Assembly (NCBI GenBank): GCA_028023455.1
Contig: JAQFVV010012574.1
Location: 2,192,959-2,256,958, forward strand
Length of the DNA stretch: 64,000 bases
Source of the DNA: Epiperipatus broadwayi
Lineage: Eukaryota; Onychophora; Udeonychophora; Euonychophora; Peripatidae
Reading direction: 5' to 3'
Shown here piece by piece: positions 8,408 through 21,589 of the stretch. Numbering within the stretch: the first letter of the stretch is position 1; the number at the start of each line of letters is the position of its first letter. Below the pieces are notes generated by a model. It was not told where the DNA came from. It made no database searches and saw only the letters and a list, made by a program, of their open reading frames with translations. The position numbers and the translations under genes were made by a program.

Positions 8408-11400
8408 TCTAACTTATATACTTCATCATCATCATCAACCATTATCAATCCACTGCAGGATGAATGTCTCTCCAAGTTTAATCCATCTTCTCCGATCTTT
8501 AGCTTCTCTTCTCCACAACACCCCTGCACATTTTCTTATTTCATCCATCCATCTCACATGTGGTCTCTTTCTGGGTCTTTTACAATCTCTTGGAATCCAG
8601 TTGAAAATTTCAATTGTCCATCTATTATCATCTCTTCTAGCAATATGTCCAGCCCAACTCCATTTCAATCTTTTAATTTTTTCAATAAGGTCAGTAACAC
8701 CTGTTTGTTGTCTTACCCATACATTGCGTTTTCGATCTCTTCTTGTTACTCCCAACATACATCTCTCCATACTCCTTTGAGTGGTCTGAAGTCTCTGTAT
8801 TGCTCTTCTATTAAGTGTCCAAGTCTCAGATCCATAAGTAAGAACTGGTAAAACACATTTGTTAAAAACCATCCTTTTCAAACACATAGGCATATTTCCT
8901 TTTAGTATCAAGTTATTTCTACCAAAAGCACTCCAACCAAGTTTAATTCTATGATTAATTTCTTCCATTATGTTTCCATCTGTATTAATAATCTGACCAA
9001 GGTATTTGTAACTGTTAACTTCTTCTAATTCTTCATAATCAATCTTTATTTTCATATTTTGAGCAAATCGATTAAACATTACTTTAGTCTTTTTAACATT
9101 TATCTTTAGTCCTACTTTTCTACTTTCATCTGCTAACTCCTGCAACATTTCCTGCAGCTCTGAAGCATTATTTGCAAAAACAACTACATCATCTGCGAAA
9201 TCTAAATGACTTAAATACTCTCCATTTACTTTCACTCCTTTAGTTTCCCATTTTAATCCACAAAATACTTCTTGCAGCACTGCTGTAAAGAGTTTTGGAG
9301 ATATGGAGTCACCTTGTCTTACACCTTTCTCAATGTTGATTTTTCCAGTATCATTATGTAATCTAATTGTTGCTGTTGCATTTTTATAAATATTCTTTAA
9401 AATATGACAATATCCTGGATCTATACCTTGATGATCCAATGCTTTAATCACTGAAGAAATGTGTATAGAATCGAATGCCTTTTCATAATCTACAAATCCA
9501 AAACATAATGACAACTCATATTCGTTTGTCCTTTCTATGACTTCTCTCAATACCTGGATATGATCTATTGTACTAAAACCACTTTTAAATCCAGCTTGTT
9601 CTCTTGGTTGGTGGAAATCCAAAGTTCTCTGTAGACGAGTTGTAATTATCTTGGTAAAAATTTTATATAAAACTGATAAAAGGCTGATAGGTCTGTAATT
9701 TCTAATATCTTCTTTATCACCTTTTTTAAATATTAATATTATTACTGCATTCTTCCAATCTTCCGGTACATCTTTATCATTTAGACATTTGGTATATAAC
9801 TTTGCTAAAATTGTTTCTATTTCTTCACCTGCTTCTTTTAATATATCAATTATAATTCCATCATTTCCTGGAGCCTTTCCTTTCTTCATACACTTAATTG
9901 CATGTCTCACTTCTTCATTTAAAATTCTGGGCAATTCGGAAGATGTAATAGATATAGGAGGTACTTGTTCTTTATTACTATATAATTCTTGATAAAAATC
10001 TTCTACCAATTTCATGATGTCATCTCTCTTTTTAGTAATAATTCCATCTTTTTTTCTTATTGCAGATATAAATTTCCTACCAATACCAAAATGTTGTTTA
10101 ACATTTTTGAGACTTTTATTTTCTTCTACAGCTTTCCTTGCTATTTCACAGTTATACTTTCTTATATCATTTTCAACTCTTTTCCGTACCATTTTACAAA
10201 ATTCGAGATATTCAATTCTTTTTAATACATCATTTTTGTATATCTTCATATTCCTTCTTTTCTTCATAAATTCTCTAGTCTCAGTAGAAATTTTATTAGT
10301 CAATTGCTGCTTTTTTCTACCAGCTATGTTTGTTGCAGTTTTTAAAAGTGTATCAGTTATTTTCATATTAATTTCATTCAAATCTGTATCATGTTCAAAA
10401 TCTCCTAACACTTGAAACCTATTTGTAAGTTCTAATTTAAATTCATTAGAATGTTTCTGAAGATTAGGAATATCAACTGTAAATATTGTTTTTCTTAATA
10501 ATTTTTGTCTCTCTAGTTTTACATTAACACGTAACTTACACCTTACTAATCGATGATCACTTCCTGTGTTAAATTTATTAAGAACATTACAATCTTGAAA
10601 TATGTATTTTCTGTTAGTCAAAATATAATCCAATTCTGCTGTACCTTCATTTGGATGCTTCCATGTCCATTTCCTTTTAACATTTTTCTCAAAAAATGAA
10701 TTCATAATATAAAGTTTTTCTTTTTCTGCAAACTCCACAAGTCTATGTCCTCTCTCATTTCTATTACCATAACCAAAATTACCTACAGCAATTTCATCTT
10801 TCATTTGTCTACCAATTCTAGCATTAAAGTCTCCCATAACAATTTTAAAATGTTGTTTACTCTGATCAAAAGCCTTTTGTACATCCATATAAAAATCTTC
10901 TACTACTTCATCACTATGAGAACTTGTTGGGGCATAAACCTGAATTATCTGCATTTGGTATCTGCTATTAAGTTGTATAACTAATCTTGCCACTCTGTCC
11001 GATACACCATCAATCTCCACAATATTGTTCTTCCACTTTTTATTTATAATGAATCCTACTCCACTTGTATTTCCAATATGTGTGCCTTTATAATAGAGTA
11101 TATGTCCACTTTTTAAATCAATTGTTTCTTCTCCTTTTCTTCTAACTTCACAAAGTCCAATAATGTCCCATTTAATATAAGACAGTTCTTCTTCTAATTC
11201 TTGCAATCTTCCTTCACTTGAAAGTGATCTGCAGTTGTAAGTACCTAAATAAAAAGTCGTCATCAAATGGCAGCCTGGGTCCGCAATCAGGGGATTCTTA
11301 GCACCCTCCGCCTTCGGCCACCAACCGCTGCCTTGGTTGGTGACTTTACAGCCTCCTGGGAATAAGGGCCATGCTTTATTTTTGTCTGTCATAATTGTAT

Positions 11401-11970
11401 ATATGTATTGGAAAAATATTTATCATTTACACAAACATTCATTCTGCCTTATCAGGCACTGAGAAGAAAGACCATGGTGTTTCTTGATCTTAAACTCAGA
11501 GGTAAAAAGCCAATAAACTCACCACGCTGGCTAATGCGTGTTGGTGAGCAGCCCATCCATGTTCGTATACTATATGAATAATCACATAGTAATAACAGCT
11601 GCAACGACAAGAACGTATGGAGTGGACATTAGGAATTTGCCCTGCTCGGTTCCTTTAAGGCCTCCAAGAGGAATCAAAGGGTCTCCTTTCAGTTAATAGC
11701 AAACTCCTTTCTGCAGCCCTTATATACTTATTAAATGTTATATCAAAGTTAATTCCTACAAATATCTTCCTAGAAAGCTGACCGACACTGCTTGGGATTT
11801 TGATGCAAGTACTTTACAATTTCCTAAACATTAGCATATTCTGTTGATAATGCTGAGTTCCTATTTAGAGAAAAAGTTTCTATACTAAGCTTCTAGATGC
11901 TCAATTAAATATTATCATTTGAAATAATACTGGCATATTCAAATTTATTACCTTTGCAATAGCTTCCTCT
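8408..11970 (-). mobile_element. RTE-type non-LTR retrotransposon, near full length
   Basis: It contains an open 985-codon ORF, a 5' leader of about 0.3-0.6 kb (11393 onward), and a very short 3' UTR that ends, on the minus strand, in repeated GATGATGATGATGA just after the stop. Short 3' tails made of such repeats are typical of the RTE clade. A second copy at 49930-53075 and relics at 4410, 21590 and 39735 show it was once multi-copy here. The 5' boundary is approximate and no target duplication was identified. Confidence 0.8.
8435..11392 (-). CDS. RTE-type endonuclease-reverse transcriptase (985 aa)
   Basis: This is the single ORF of the RTE element. It encodes an apurinic-like endonuclease that nicks target DNA and a reverse transcriptase that copies the RNA at the nick. 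Endonuclease motifs: TYNCRSLSS (51-59), CEVRR (81-85), VYAPTSS (152-158), GDFNARIG (187-194) and the catalytic SDH (278-280). RT motifs: KAPGNDGI (506-513), NYRPISLL (565-572), QAGFKSGFST (599-608), FVDYEKAFDS (633-642), GVRQGDSISP (690-699) and the catalytic FADD (732-735). The C-terminal region has WAGHIARR and PRKRPHVRWMDEI, as in arthropod and other invertebrate RTE proteins. The chosen ATG (11392) is supported by the second copy, which is similar from its own ATG at 49978 onward. No stops or frameshifts interrupt it, so it could be functional. Confidence 0.9.
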   Translation of the reverse strand: MTDKNKAWPLFPGGCKVTNQGSGWWPKAEGAKNPLIADPGCHLMTTFYLGTYNCRSLSSEGRLQELEEELSYIKWDIIGLCEVRRKGEETIDLKSGHILYYKGTHIGNTSGVGFIINKKWKNNIVEIDGVSDRVARLVIQLNSRYQMQIIQVYAPTSSHSDEVVEDFYMDVQKAFDQSKQHFKIVMGDFNARIGRQMKDEIAVGNFGYGNRNERGHRLVEFAEKEKLYIMNSFFEKNVKRKWTWKHPNEGTAELDYILTNRKYIFQDCNVLNKFNTGSDHRLVRCKLRVNVKLERQKLLRKTIFTVDIPNLQKHSNEFKLELTNRFQVLGDFEHDTDLNEINMKITDTLLKTATNIAGRKKQQLTNKISTETREFMKKRRNMKIYKNDVLKRIEYLEFCKMVRKRVENDIRKYNCEIARKAVEENKSLKNVKQHFGIGRKFISAIRKKDGIITKKRDDIMKLVEDFYQELYSNKEQVPPISITSSELPRILNEEVRHAIKCMKKGKAPGNDGIIIDILKEAGEEIETILAKLYTKCLNDKDVPEDWKNAVIILIFKKGDKEDIRNYRPISLLSVLYKIFTKIITTRLQRTLDFHQPREQAGFKSGFSTIDHIQVLREVIERTNEYELSLCFGFVDYEKAFDSIHISSVIKALDHQGIDPGYCHILKNIYKNATATIRLHNDTGKINIEKGVRQGDSISPKLFTAVLQEVFCGLKWETKGVKVNGEYLSHLDFADDVVVFANNASELQEMLQELADESRKVGLKINVKKTKVMFNRFAQNMKIKIDYEELEEVNSYKYLGQIINTDGNIMEEINHRIKLGWSAFGRNNLILKGNMPMCLKRMVFNKCVLPVLTYGSETWTLNRRAIQRLQTTQRSMERCMLGVTRRDRKRNVWVRQQTGVTDLIEKIKRLKWSWAGHIARRDDNRWTIEIFNWIPRDCKRPRKRPHVRWMDEIRKCAGVLWRREAKDRRRWIKLGETFILQWIDNG

Positions 11971-12949
11971 TTTTTCATATATTTCTCTGCCAAATATCAG
12001 AAGAGAAGTTACGTCACAAAAAATGCAAAAAAGGCGTTAATCAGAAGAAAATTGTCAAGAACTCAAAATAGAGTTTCACTACTGTAATCTTATCTCAAAT
12101 TAAGAATCCTATTTTGGATATTTAACCAAGAATCATAATTTAAAAAAATTATAATATAAAAATGGAATTTTTATGATTTTTTAAACAATTTTTTTTCCAG
12201 ATTTAACAATAAAATCAATTGATTTGATCTTCCAAGACACAACTGGAAACTCATCATCAGATTCACAACTATTTATGGTTATATAGCCATTTAAATGTGA
12301 ACAAGCACAAACTGTGAACTATATAGTAAATGACTATTGAATCTATGTCTATAGTGGTAGAATTGAAGGACTGAATAAAGCCATCAATTAATCTATTTCT
12401 TCATTTGAATCTCTACAAGTTCCTTTATGATATTTTGTTAATATTTAAGCTGTTTTGGAAAAAAAATCCATACTCTTATACACTAAATATATAATACTTA
12501 ATAATGAAACCCACAATTTGTTTTGTTTTTTTGCACTTCCCCTTATTTTTTTCATGTACTAAATTATGTATATATTTGTTGTTTTATATAATTATAAATA
12601 CTTTACAATATATATATTAATTGGTTTAAATATTACAAAATTATTTCAGTAAAATGTTCAGATTTTAAATAATTTTAATTGCTTATGTTTATTCAATAAT
12701 GAAATGATAAACAATAATTTGAATAAAATTATGTATTAATAATATATATAATGTGATATTTGAGCCTAATGTGACTTGTAGATTCTTTTAATATTAGGTG
12801 AAATACTAGAAAAACATTCTCATTTCTATCTCAAATAATTTTAGTTTTGTTTTTTTTTAATATATAAAGTTTATGTATAAAAACCTAATTCATGTAAATA
12901 AATAGATTGAAAATTGCAACAATATAATTAAAATTTTCTTTGCATTACA
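11971..12949. other. Intron sequence without recognised features
   Basis: AT-rich, non-coding. A 'catcatcagattcacaac' stretch near 12250 was checked for a hammerhead and rejected because there is no GAAA box. Confidence 0.5.
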
Positions 12950-14250
12950 ATCATATTTGTTTTTATATCAATCTAAAATGTATCAATTTCAACTTTTTTA
13001 TTTAGTTTTGAATTTCCATCATACTTTTAATACTTCATTTGAAAAGTATTAAGACTCTGCTCATCACTATATATGATGGCAGCCCTGAATCATTATTGTA
13101 GCACCCTATTGTCATATTATTGCATTAACAAATCTTGTGAACTTGTTGTTTTTTTAATAATTTCTTTGTTACATTCATCAAATTTTATCTTTTCTTTCAA
13201 TTCTAATTCTTGTAAGTAAATACTATTATATTTTTTTTATTTTACTCTTTTCAGAAATTTTTTATTATCCTTATTAAGTAATTTCATATTTCCAAAATCT
13301 TTTCTCCTATATAATTTTCTATTAGTTTTATTATTAATATTTAATCTACTTTTATGTTTTTTTTCTCCCCAGAATACACTTTCATGTTTCATTTATATAT
13401 TTTCTTTACACTAAATAAATTACATTTTCATAAATTCCTATTATTATTTTTTTTTTTTTTTCTAACAATTGTCATAATCAAATATATTACTAATTACCAT
13501 TTTCTTGTTTTAAATTTCATAACGTTTTTAAATTTTTTATCTTATTATTTATATTTCAGCTATTAATTTTATTTACAACTACTTTATTTTATAACTATAT
13601 ATTTCCATTAATAAAATGATGTGGTCATTTGAACTTTCAATTCTTTGTATCTTTTTCAATTTTTATTATTATTATTATATATTAACAATATATTTATGTT
13701 CATTTCTTGACTATGCAAATTATTTTCAAATTATTTTAATAAATTGATTATTATAATACCACTATTTTTACAAAATAAGAGTTTTCATTTATATTTTCTA
13801 ATAGTATACTGTATTTTGCATACATTTTGTTTCTTAAAATGATTAATATTTTTTAACATACATCTATAAATATTTTCATTCCAAATAATGTTTTCATAAC
13901 TATATAAACCACTTCTGTAATCCAATTACTTTTCACAAACCATTGAAGTCAGTACACTTACATTTCTGCAATTATGAATCCAACCCCCCCCCCTTTTTTT
14001 TATCACTGTTATGTTTAGATCTTCCCAGAGAAAATCCTTCAAAACTTTGTTGTTCTTCATTATATCAATATTTCTACAATAGCAATTAAATCTAGATTAT
14101 TTTCTTTTATTATATTTTCAAACAATATTTTTATATTCTTCTTCGTCTGCATATTTAAAAACCCAATCCTAGTATTTTCATTTATTGTTTTTCTCCTTTT
14201 ATATAATTATATTATGATTCTCGTCTATTTTATTTCTACACGCACATTTT
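12950..14250 (-). pseudogene. Decayed LINE endonuclease region (5' part of the element at 6950-8405)
   Basis: Minus-strand translation around 14200-14050 gives, across frames, stretches such as 'LGLGFLNMQTKKN' and 'NIIKENNLDLIAI', which resemble the start of a LINE endonuclease (N-x-x-GL ... DL-x-A/G-x-x-E). Nearby 'GGVGFIIAEM'-like bases follow. The segment 13050-13900 is T-rich on the plus strand like other decayed LINE sequence here. It lies upstream, in the same orientation, of the RT remnant on the other side of the RTE insertion. Evidence is weak to moderate. Confidence 0.4.
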
Positions 14251-17200
14251 TAAAATTGTTATTACTGTATTATTATTATTGCTTGTTTTTTAAAAAATCA
14301 CTTTATATCTGAAAACTGTATAGTTCTTGGTCTAAACATTTTATCTCATTTTTTTTTAAAATAACAAATCATTTTCAGTAAATAGCTGTAGATAGTCACA
14401 GATTTTTAACACCAATGAAAAAGCAATACATAATACATTAGAAATGAGTTTTGTCATAGAAAAAAAAATTGTCTAATTTTTCCATAAAATTTTATATGAC
14501 ATCTAGTGACAAAAATTATAACTAAATTTCAGTTTTTATACTATCATCTAAATTGGATTCGAATCTAGAAATTAAATGTTATTTATTAAAAATATTGTGT
14601 GTATTTTAATTTTAAATAATATTTCAATAAAAAATAAAACTTAATGAAATTAACTATTATTTATTAAAATTTATTTAATACTTGAATCCAAAATATGCCC
14701 TCTCCCTGACTTTATATATATAGTCAATATTATTGATTGCTTTCATTAAAAGAATATAGCTGAGGATAGAATATATTGGAGAACTGCAATTAGACAAGAT
14801 TTTAAAAGTCTTTCAGAAATAAGTGTTTTCTATAGAAGTTAAAAGGCAGCATTGCAAGATGTCAAGTCAACAAACTAAGTGATCAGTGTTTCATATATAT
14901 AGATATATTGGTGTTTCACTTATTATTTTGTATAGTAATTGGTTTCTTACTCTTTATTTTTCACTTTGTGGGAGGTTTTCTGGACTTAGAATAGCCATAC
15001 TATTTTATGAATGACTTTAACTAAATGAACGAAATGACTAATTTTATTGGTGAAGTGGATTTGCATTTTTATGTATTCTACATAATATTAAAAAAATAAT
15101 ATATATATAGTTTTTCGTATATAAATTTTGTCATTGTCAAAACAAATTTTTTTAACCAAGTTTATGGACCTATATATTTTGAATTACTAATCTTTAAAGT
15201 TTTCAAACTTTAAGAACTAAAAAAATATGATTTTAATTATCTACATATGCTTTTTTTGTTTTGTATAGTTCTTTGTTAAAATTTTCTTTCATATTGCTAT
15301 TTTTTTAAAAGTATTCAAACTTTATGTGGAAATTTTCAATTTTTATATGCAATACTATACTTAATTCACATCCCATATTTCTTCAACATCTCTAAACAAA
15401 CTGCTTCTAAAGAAGTTGTTAGCCTGATAAATAAAATGGATTTGAAGATCTGGATAAATTGACTGCATTTCATTTAAAGCTTTTATCTATAGAAGATACA
15501 CAAGTAATAAAAAAAATTATAAATGATGTCACTCTTTTTCATTTAACATAGCAAAAACTTAAAACGATTGAGAAAATATGATCTGTAAGAAAATGCAAGT
15601 TACCAACCTTAAAACATATTAACTATCAATAGATTTTTTTAAAGCATTTTTTAATATTATATATATATATATATATATTGTATTACTTTAAAAATATTAT
15701 GTGGGGGCAGAGTCATGTCATATTGAAGATAATAGTGATGATATAATAAAACGCAAAATAGAAATAAAAAGGTAATGAAATTATATGTTCTACTTCAAAA
15801 ACCATTATATTTTGAAAGAATGCAAGAAGTAAATGTATTTTAACGGCTATTTTGATTCATGTCCGTGAATCTTTTATTATATATATATTAATTTTAATAT
15901 TCTCATGGATAAATGAATTCATAGTATTATTTCCGTGAGCTTTCGTGTAATAAAAATATAATAAATAGCTGGCATTTCAGTACAATAACAAGTATATTCC
16001 TCAGAGCTTCTTCTTTCTGGCATCATATTATATATATACACACACATTTAATTATTGGAATAGATAGAATGGTCTCATGCTATATTCTGTCTGTTAGGTG
16101 AGTTGGCTTTGGTTTAAACTTGGATAAAATAAAATTTGGAATTTTTTTTTTAGATTATAGCCAGGTAACCCAGTTAATTGTGCAATATTGGCTGAAAATA
16201 TATAGTTATTCTTAGTTTGATTATAAAACAAGAATGGGAAAACTATTCAAATTTTCACTACCAGCAATTGGAAAATCTGATGGTAAATGTATTTTTCTTC
16301 ACTGTTGTAGGGAGGTGGTTTATTGGGGGAAATTTTTGCCCTGCAGTGTGCTATCTAATGGCTGTTTTACTTTTTACAGAAAAAAAAAATCTCAATTTTT
16401 TTATGATTCTCAGGGTCTGATACTATATTTTCAGATATTATTTTTTTTGCATTTCATTGAGTTATAAGCATAAAAAAATCTTTATCAGAATAAATAATCT
16501 TGATATCGAATTATGCAAATGATGATTTGCTTAATGACAATGGATACAAGTTAAAGGTACTCTTCTTGATTATTATTAACAGATAATTCATCAAATATAA
16601 TGGTGTCTTGTGCTGTTAACACATTGATAGAGTATAAATATGTCACTTAAACGCTACTAATTGATAGAGTATGGTTTCAAGAGTTAAAGATTTCTGGGTT
16701 GATTCTCATACAAGGAAAAAAAATAATTTATTCAGTTGACTGGAATTATTGTGATTAATCTGTTATTTGGATGCTTGAACATCATATGATCTGATTATTT
16801 CATTTGATATTGTGATTGTTTTTTTTTTAATATTGATTTGTTTGTTTTTTCTGTTTAATATAGCAGCTACTAATTGATTTTTTTTTTCCAGTTAAATAAT
16901 TTGTCCTATTCTTTTTTCAGTTATGTCTTGCATTAAGTTTTTGTTCCCTGTTTATTATTCTATTACGTTTGTCTGCATTTATGTATTAAGGAATATATGA
17001 ACTTAACTTATATTCTATTATTTTCAATATTTATCATAATATATTTAATAAATCTTCTACCTTTTTTAAAATGTTTGAAATGCAATGTATGAAGAAAATT
17101 TAATGATTGTTTTTTTGTTGTTGTTGTTTTAAAAATTGATTTTAACCAATGAAAATATCATTAATATTGCAGAAAGTAAGTATTTTGATAAGCTTTAAGT

Positions 17201-18114
17201 AAAATATTTTCAACATTTTATTTACTTTTGATAATGTTACTATCATTAATATTATTATTATTATCATCAAACCAACTTCTTAATTAATTGTGTAAATTTT
17301 AAATTTCATTTTCTTTATCCCTCAGGAATTTCAATTTCTCACAAATTAGTATTTTGATAATATTTTTTAGCTTTCATCCTTCAACAATTCAACTAATTAT
17401 ATGTGCTGCTCCAATATTTTTTTTTATTGTGCTTGTAACTTTCATACCATAGAACATTTCTAATCTGACAACAAACTCATTTTACTCACTGTGTTTATTT
17501 ATTTATCTATTTTTTTTTTCAATTCTGAGTTGTTGTTTATCTATTTTTTTTTTCCAATTCTGAGTTGTTGTTTTTTAAGAGTTTAATAGGAGATGCTGTT
17601 ATGCTGCTATAGATATAGTTGCTTGTTAATTTTGAATAAGTAACTTAAATAGTTATCTTCTGTTCTTGTGATGCTTTTGCCTTACCATCATCTAAGGAGA
17701 TAATTCTAAAGGACATATTTTGGAAGCCAGAAATGCAGTTGCACCTACTTTCCTTTCAATAGCTATTAGACATACTAATTTTACTTAAATCAAATTAGGT
17801 AGCATTATTTTCATCTTATATTTCATTGAGTTAGTTATGTTTGTTTTGCTGAGCAGTGATTTGTATGAGAGTATTGATCAATATAATTCTATTGACTGCT
17901 GCGCAGAGCCATACTTAGAGAATATGGTGAAAAAATTGTATTGTGCTCTAGGGGAATAAGCAATCTTATTGAAAATATGTCAGTTTTGTCTATTTCACAC
18001 ATTTGAAAAATTAAAATCTTTCATGATTATTGTGTATTTATAATTAGTTACAGAGAAAAATTGATTTATTTATAATTTTGATTTAAATTTGTATAAATGT
18101 ATTTTTATTTTTAG
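14251..18114. other. Intron sequence, low complexity and unassigned
   Basis: No coding exon or recognisable element was found. There is a TA microsatellite at about 15658-15680 and a 37-bp tandem duplication containing 'caattctgagttgttg' at about 17502-17575. Long A/T runs are common. Confidence 0.5.
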
Positions 18115-18232
18115 AAACATAAACAAGATGAAATTAAGGAGAGTAGGGTGGATGCCACAAGAGTAGATGCTGATGAGCTTATTAACCAACTGATCCAAGA
18201 CACTAATTTAGAAGCTGATGAGAGTGCAGAAA
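18115..18232 (+). CDS. Second exon of the unrecognised host gene
   Basis: Acceptor 'tttttag' (18114) and donor GTGAGT (18233) bound 118 bases. Read in phase 0, following the exon at 6003-6069, it is open for 39 codons plus one base: it starts KHKQDEIKESRVDATRVDAD and continues with ELINQLIQDTNLEADESAE. The composition is charged and acidic, probably helical, unlike the surrounding AT-rich noise, and the codons use GAT/GAG/GCT normally. It ends in phase 1, which fits the exon at 42824. Function unknown. The match of phases over two introns of 12 and 24.6 kb is the main support. Confidence 0.7.
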
Positions 18233-18413
18233 GTGAGTTGAAAAATATGAATTATTAAAGTAGTATTATTTACACTACAACAAATATAAGCATTCTTTAT
18301 TTTATTAAAAGAACAAAATTTTGAAAGGTAAATTTTAACAAAATAAAGTTGTATTTACCAGATTTAGAGTGACATATCATTAAATAAAAAGTAACATTAA
18401 TTACAAATGGGTG

Positions 18414-21306
18414 TAGTGTACCAGTCATAATTGTATGTTCATCTAACAAGATTTAGAATCTAAGCAAGAGTACCCTAAATCCATTCATGCCCGAAATACA
18501 TAGGTTAGGAGCAATCATGAATTTTGCCCTATTTGCTCTTCTCTAAAACTAACAACAGTATGAACAACACTTCTGATGATAACAGATGAATTTTTATTCA
18601 TTCCAGTCCCGGAGTCACAGCAGAGAGACATGAGATCTACAGGGTAATTATTATAAATAAAGAACATCAAATCTTAGCTTAATCAGATACCTTAAGTGTA
18701 GGGAAAATTTATAAATTTAATGAATTGCAAACAGCTAGCATTGCAAAAGAAACATGAATTATAATGTAGTATCCATCCACAATGAGCAAGGTTAGAACAA
18801 TCCAGGGATAAATGTCATTTAAAGTAATCAGTTATAACTGCTAAATAATAGTATTATTATAATGAACAAGTGAGATTCAATGAGTGAGGTTCAATAACAC
18901 ACGAACACATGAGTAATTATCAACACATAATAATTTAATGAACATAAACAATTTTAATTTACATCAGAAACATAGCACAGATTTTATGCGGTTAATAATT
19001 TGCATATAGACAACTGACTTAGTACACTAATGAGCTACGAATATAGGTTAATGCTGTTAACGCTATGATAAGCCAACAGAGGCCATGATCATTACTTTAA
19101 AGTAATGATGAAAAGACATTTATAAATTAACCTCCAAAGAGAGGTTTACTCTTAACATGACAGTTAAATAACTTGAGACATTTAAAAAAATTATTTTCTT
19201 AGCATTATCATTATTAATTAACTGACAGAAATAGCATTCATTTGCTTAATTAACTGAACAGTTTGGCTTAACAACTCTATCTTTCATGAGCATCATTTGG
19301 TCCTGTACAAATGAGGAAGGGGTTAGCTTAAATAAGCTTTAAGCTTTACTGTGTCAATCCTAAAATATTCTATTAATTATCAAGAAAATGGTTTACAAAC
19401 ATCATTACACCACGTCTTATAGATAATGAGATTATATATAAAAAAGAGAACTCGCAGTGCTGACTACAATAATAGCGTTAAAAATGGAGTACATGTCCTT
19501 TGGAATGAAAGGCTTTATCATATATGAGAGTCCACTTATATTTATAACAAAGCAGTATTTGAAGAGATGAGTGATAAGAATGCTATGGTTCGAACTTGTC
19601 GACATTATCCCATGCAGAACCTTAACAATTTAACGTTTGTCCTGAGGTCGGTGCTACCAAACCTCATTCTTGGACAAATTAAATAAAGAAAATCCGGGAC
19701 CTCCAGAGAATAAGTATGACAAAGTAAAATACGAATTCTTTAAAATGCTATCATGAGTACGCAACGCGAATATGGCTTAAGTCTTAAATGATTGATACAC
19801 TAATTCAAACTTCAACTAAAGTAATAATATCATGCGTAACGCCATAACAAAATATTAAACCACTCAACGACATACGTATAACCTTGGCAAATTAAGATGT
19901 CAAATATAAAAGAAGGGAAATATTATTTCTCCTATTTAACAAGCCCAAATATTCTCAAATGATAGTATATTATAAGCAAGTTAAAACGCTCAATGGCATG
20001 AAAGCAAATAAATAATTATTAAAATAGATTAATAATCAGATTTATTTAGAGAACATAAAATGCATTTAAAATCAATAGCGTTAACAACAAAATGTTTATC
20101 ATATCCCATAATATTATGGTTTTAACAATCCGCCATTAAGCATATATTTCTAAATATTCAATCGAGTGAACTGTATTCAATAAGAAATTTTACATTCAAC
20201 TATTTAAATATCCCAAAATATCAGGATGGTGACTGAAATGATATAAGCTCGCTAGATTGAAACATTAACATACTAAAATTAATTCAATAAAAATACATAG
20301 TTTAAAATAAGTTTTGCCACATGAAAGTAAATAATTAGAGCGTGAAATTTGAGGTAATGACAGTTTTAAAATATATAATTCTGTGCTAATGTTTTACAGA
20401 AGAGATTTTAAAACTCGAGAGAAAATCATAAAATTAACAATTACGATAACTGAGCTTATAGTCAGTTGTCAGATAGATAGAAGATTACATTATGAATATA
20501 AATAGAATTTACATCGAAATGGATGAATATTAAGAGTTCATTCATCGGCAAAACGGATTACCTGTTAGACGTTATGGCGGCCATTAAGAATAGCGTATAT
20601 GAAGTTTAGACGTGAAAGCATGGTCAGCAAGGCACAATATGGACAAATAATGGTAGGCATCTTCCAATTGTTCTTTCATAGTTAAACAGAACAGTTCTCA
20701 AGTGGCGATGGCATGGCAGAAAGGCGATCTAAGATCAAGTAGGCAAAATTTTCCCTCTACTCAGAATTCATTTTGTTTTCACTCTCTAAAAGAACTCAAG
20801 TGAACGAGTGACCTGAGCTCATTTTGCGCATGGCTAGAACTCTTACTCCTCCTATACTCAAAATTTGGCAATATTAAAAGACGTAAATGTATTTTTTTTA
20901 AATTGGAAATAGCTTTAAGGATATGATTTTGTTAACTTGAGACTGTTGAAATAATTAAATAATAATGACATTTTAACTTTTTTAAATTGCAATAATACTT
21001 TCTAGAACTTTCTGGCATTGCTTTAGCTTTACATTAATCATATTAATTTTCGTATCTGTAATACATATACGCACATACACGATTATCTAAGTGAAGAGAA
21101 TTTACGAGCTTATTAATAAGATCTAATTAAGTTAAAATAATAATACAATTGGTTAAACATAACTGTTTTGAATAAACAGGGTGGAAATCATACGTGTATG
21201 TGTGTGCCTAATATTCCTGGTTGACCAAATAAACATATATAAGCGATTCAACCCCTACTTTAAAGGTTTGTAATGTCATCAGGCAATGAAGCTAAATATG
21301 TACTAC
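18414..21306. other. Composition-shifted non-coding block, possible long LTR or other inserted element
   Basis: From about 18.4 to 21.3 kb the sequence loses the long T runs typical of the neighbourhood and contains more G and C, including CG dinucleotides. No ORF of note is present. The ends have weak complementary termini (TGTAGTGTAC near 18414; GTACTACA at 21299-21306), but no target duplication. It could be a solo long LTR or an unrelated insertion. This is a guess. Confidence 0.3.
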
Positions 21307-21589
21307 AGATTTACCGCTTCAGTAGATATGTCAGTAAATGTAAATCTGAATGTATATTGAACAAGTTCGTACTTGTTGATGGAGAATATTAAACCTGAAA
21401 ACATTAATCAGTGTTTCATTACTTTTGAAAAGGTTGTTGTGTGTGATGCTTCTTTATTAGTTTTATTAGATAAGGAACAAATTTAACAGCATTTTGACAA
21501 AATGTTAGAAGAAGCAATAGCTATAAATAGATTAGGCCATTTAATTATAATCTATATGCATTTTTACGATTATTAATGTTTTAATTTAG

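Noticed and set aside
12225-12310. CTGATGATGAG on the minus strand, resembling a hammerhead start
   Set aside because: No GAAA box or stem II follows; the bases after it read TTTCCAG and TTGGAAG.
13354-13566. Hydrophobic open frame of 70 codons
   Set aside because: Composed of T-run translation (F, L, I, Y); a product of AT-rich sequence on the non-coding strand of LINE remains.
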